A stretch of 5,912 nt of DNA from contig JASLCD010000452.1 in NCBI GenBank assembly GCA_030146295.1, positions 1-5,912 on the forward strand. Reading direction: 5' to 3'. The translations under genes were made by a program, and so were the position numbers. Below the pieces are notes generated by a model, which did not search any database, was not told where the DNA came from, and saw only the letters and a list, made by a program, of their open reading frames with translations. Below, one piece after another: positions 5,626 to 5,912 of the stretch (positions within the stretch are counted from its first letter, which is position 1; each line of letters opens with the position of its first letter). This DNA comes from Chryseobacterium sp. (lineage in GTDB: Bacteria; Bacteroidota; Bacteroidia; Flavobacteriales; Weeksellaceae).

Positions 5626-5876
5626 TTAATGTAAAACTTTTTCCCAAAAAACGGTATCACCTTCTCTACTGAAAAAATAACCATACTCTCTTTCCCAAAG
5701 GGAATTATGTTTGAGGTTTTGATTCATTATCATATTAAGTGTATTCTTACTTCACTCATACCATATTTTCTTGCCATGCTTTCAGCTCCTTCTGCTAATG
5801 CTTTTAATACGGCATTCTTCGGCGCACTATTAGCCCTTACAATACCCCCCGCTACCGCACGAATCCTTTCGTGTGG
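5626..5876 (-). pseudogene. Frameshifted C-terminal remnant of a toxin-like protein, module 1
   Basis: Two overlapping minus-strand frames give one coherent peptide of about 82 residues. The upstream frame (5876 to the TGA at 5732-5730) reads R-I-R-A-V-A-G-G-I-V-R-A-N-S-A-P, then K-A-L-A-E-G-A-E-S-M-A-R-K-Y-G-M-S-E-V-R-I-H-L. The downstream frame continues N-M-I-M-N-Q-N-L-K-H-N-S, then L-W-E-R-E-Y-G-Y-F-F-S-R-E-G-D-T-V-F-W-E-K-V-L-H and TAA (5628-5626). One missing base near 5734-5737 (TTAAT in place of TTAAAT) reconciles them. There is no start codon; an in-frame TAA (5879-5877) lies at the left foot of a GC-rich hairpin, so the open frame begins abruptly there. The first half is richer in GC than the surroundings. 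The end lies 5 bp before the ORF at 5132-5620. I do not recognise the family; the toxin role is inferred from position. Confidence 0.62.
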
Positions 5877-5877
5877 T
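5854..5877. repeat. GC-rich hairpin at the 5' edge of the module 1 remnant
   Basis: ACCGCACGAA (5854-5863) and TTCGTGTGGT (5868-5877) pair over 10 bp with one G-U pair in plus-strand RNA and a TCCT loop. It has no T-run, so it is not a terminator. It stands out in AT-rich DNA and coincides with the point where the remnant's reading frame opens, so it may be a repeat-family element or recombination boundary. The last 35 bases of the window beyond it show no open frame. Confidence 0.5.
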
Positions 5878-5912
5878 TAAAAAGCTATACATCAAACATT
5901 CTAAAAACTACA

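Noticed and set aside
5132..5647. Longer version of the 162-aa ORF starting at the ATG at 5647.
   Set aside because: Its first nine codons overlap the coding tail of the upstream remnant in another frame; the start at 5620, after the remnant's stop, is more natural.

Overview
The window looks like chromosomal DNA from a Flavobacteriia/Weeksellaceae bacterium of the Chryseobacterium type. This is inferred from the low GC content, genes starting behind A/T-rich leaders with no Shine-Dalgarno sequence, and protein sequences with a Bacteroidota flavour. No rRNA, tRNA, CRISPR or intact transposase gene is visible.

Left part (1-4160) is ordinary chromosome. It holds the 3' end of a bestrophin-type channel gene (2-169) and a two-gene plus-strand unit: a secreted serine hydrolase of the beta-lactamase/NylB fold (387-1481) and an exported protein of unknown function (1510-2244). 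A convergent Lrp/AsnC regulator (2272-2730, minus) follows. It is divergent from a Cys/Met-metabolism PLP enzyme (2888-4117, plus) that resembles methionine gamma-lyase but lacks residues typical of that enzyme. The layout recalls the mdeR-mdeA pair of Pseudomonas. The shared 157-bp promoter region carries a perfect 8+8 palindrome that may be the regulator's operator. A strong terminator closes this block at 4127-4160.

Right part (4161-5912) is visibly more AT-rich and all its coding signal is on the minus strand. I read it as a decaying array of orphan toxin-tip/immunity cassettes, of the kind left downstream of Rhs or other polymorphic toxin genes. In the direction of transcription it contains: (1) a frameshifted C-terminal coding remnant (5626-5876), then an intact 162-aa ORF 5 bp later (5132-5620), then a terminator (5070-5104); (2) a second C-terminal remnant with two frameshifts (4832-5063), overlapping by 8 bp an intact 97-aa ORF (4546-4839), then a terminator (4509-4541); (3) a short third remnant (4356-4466), overlapping by 16 bp a 58-codon signal-peptide ORF that seems cut off at its 3' end (4195-4371). 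In modules 1 and 2 the upstream partner is broken and the downstream partner is open, the pattern expected if the immunity genes are kept while the toxin tips decay. The parent toxin gene, if present, should lie to the right of the window. None of the toxin or immunity families could be named with confidence, so the array interpretation rests on gene order, overlap, frame disruption and terminators.
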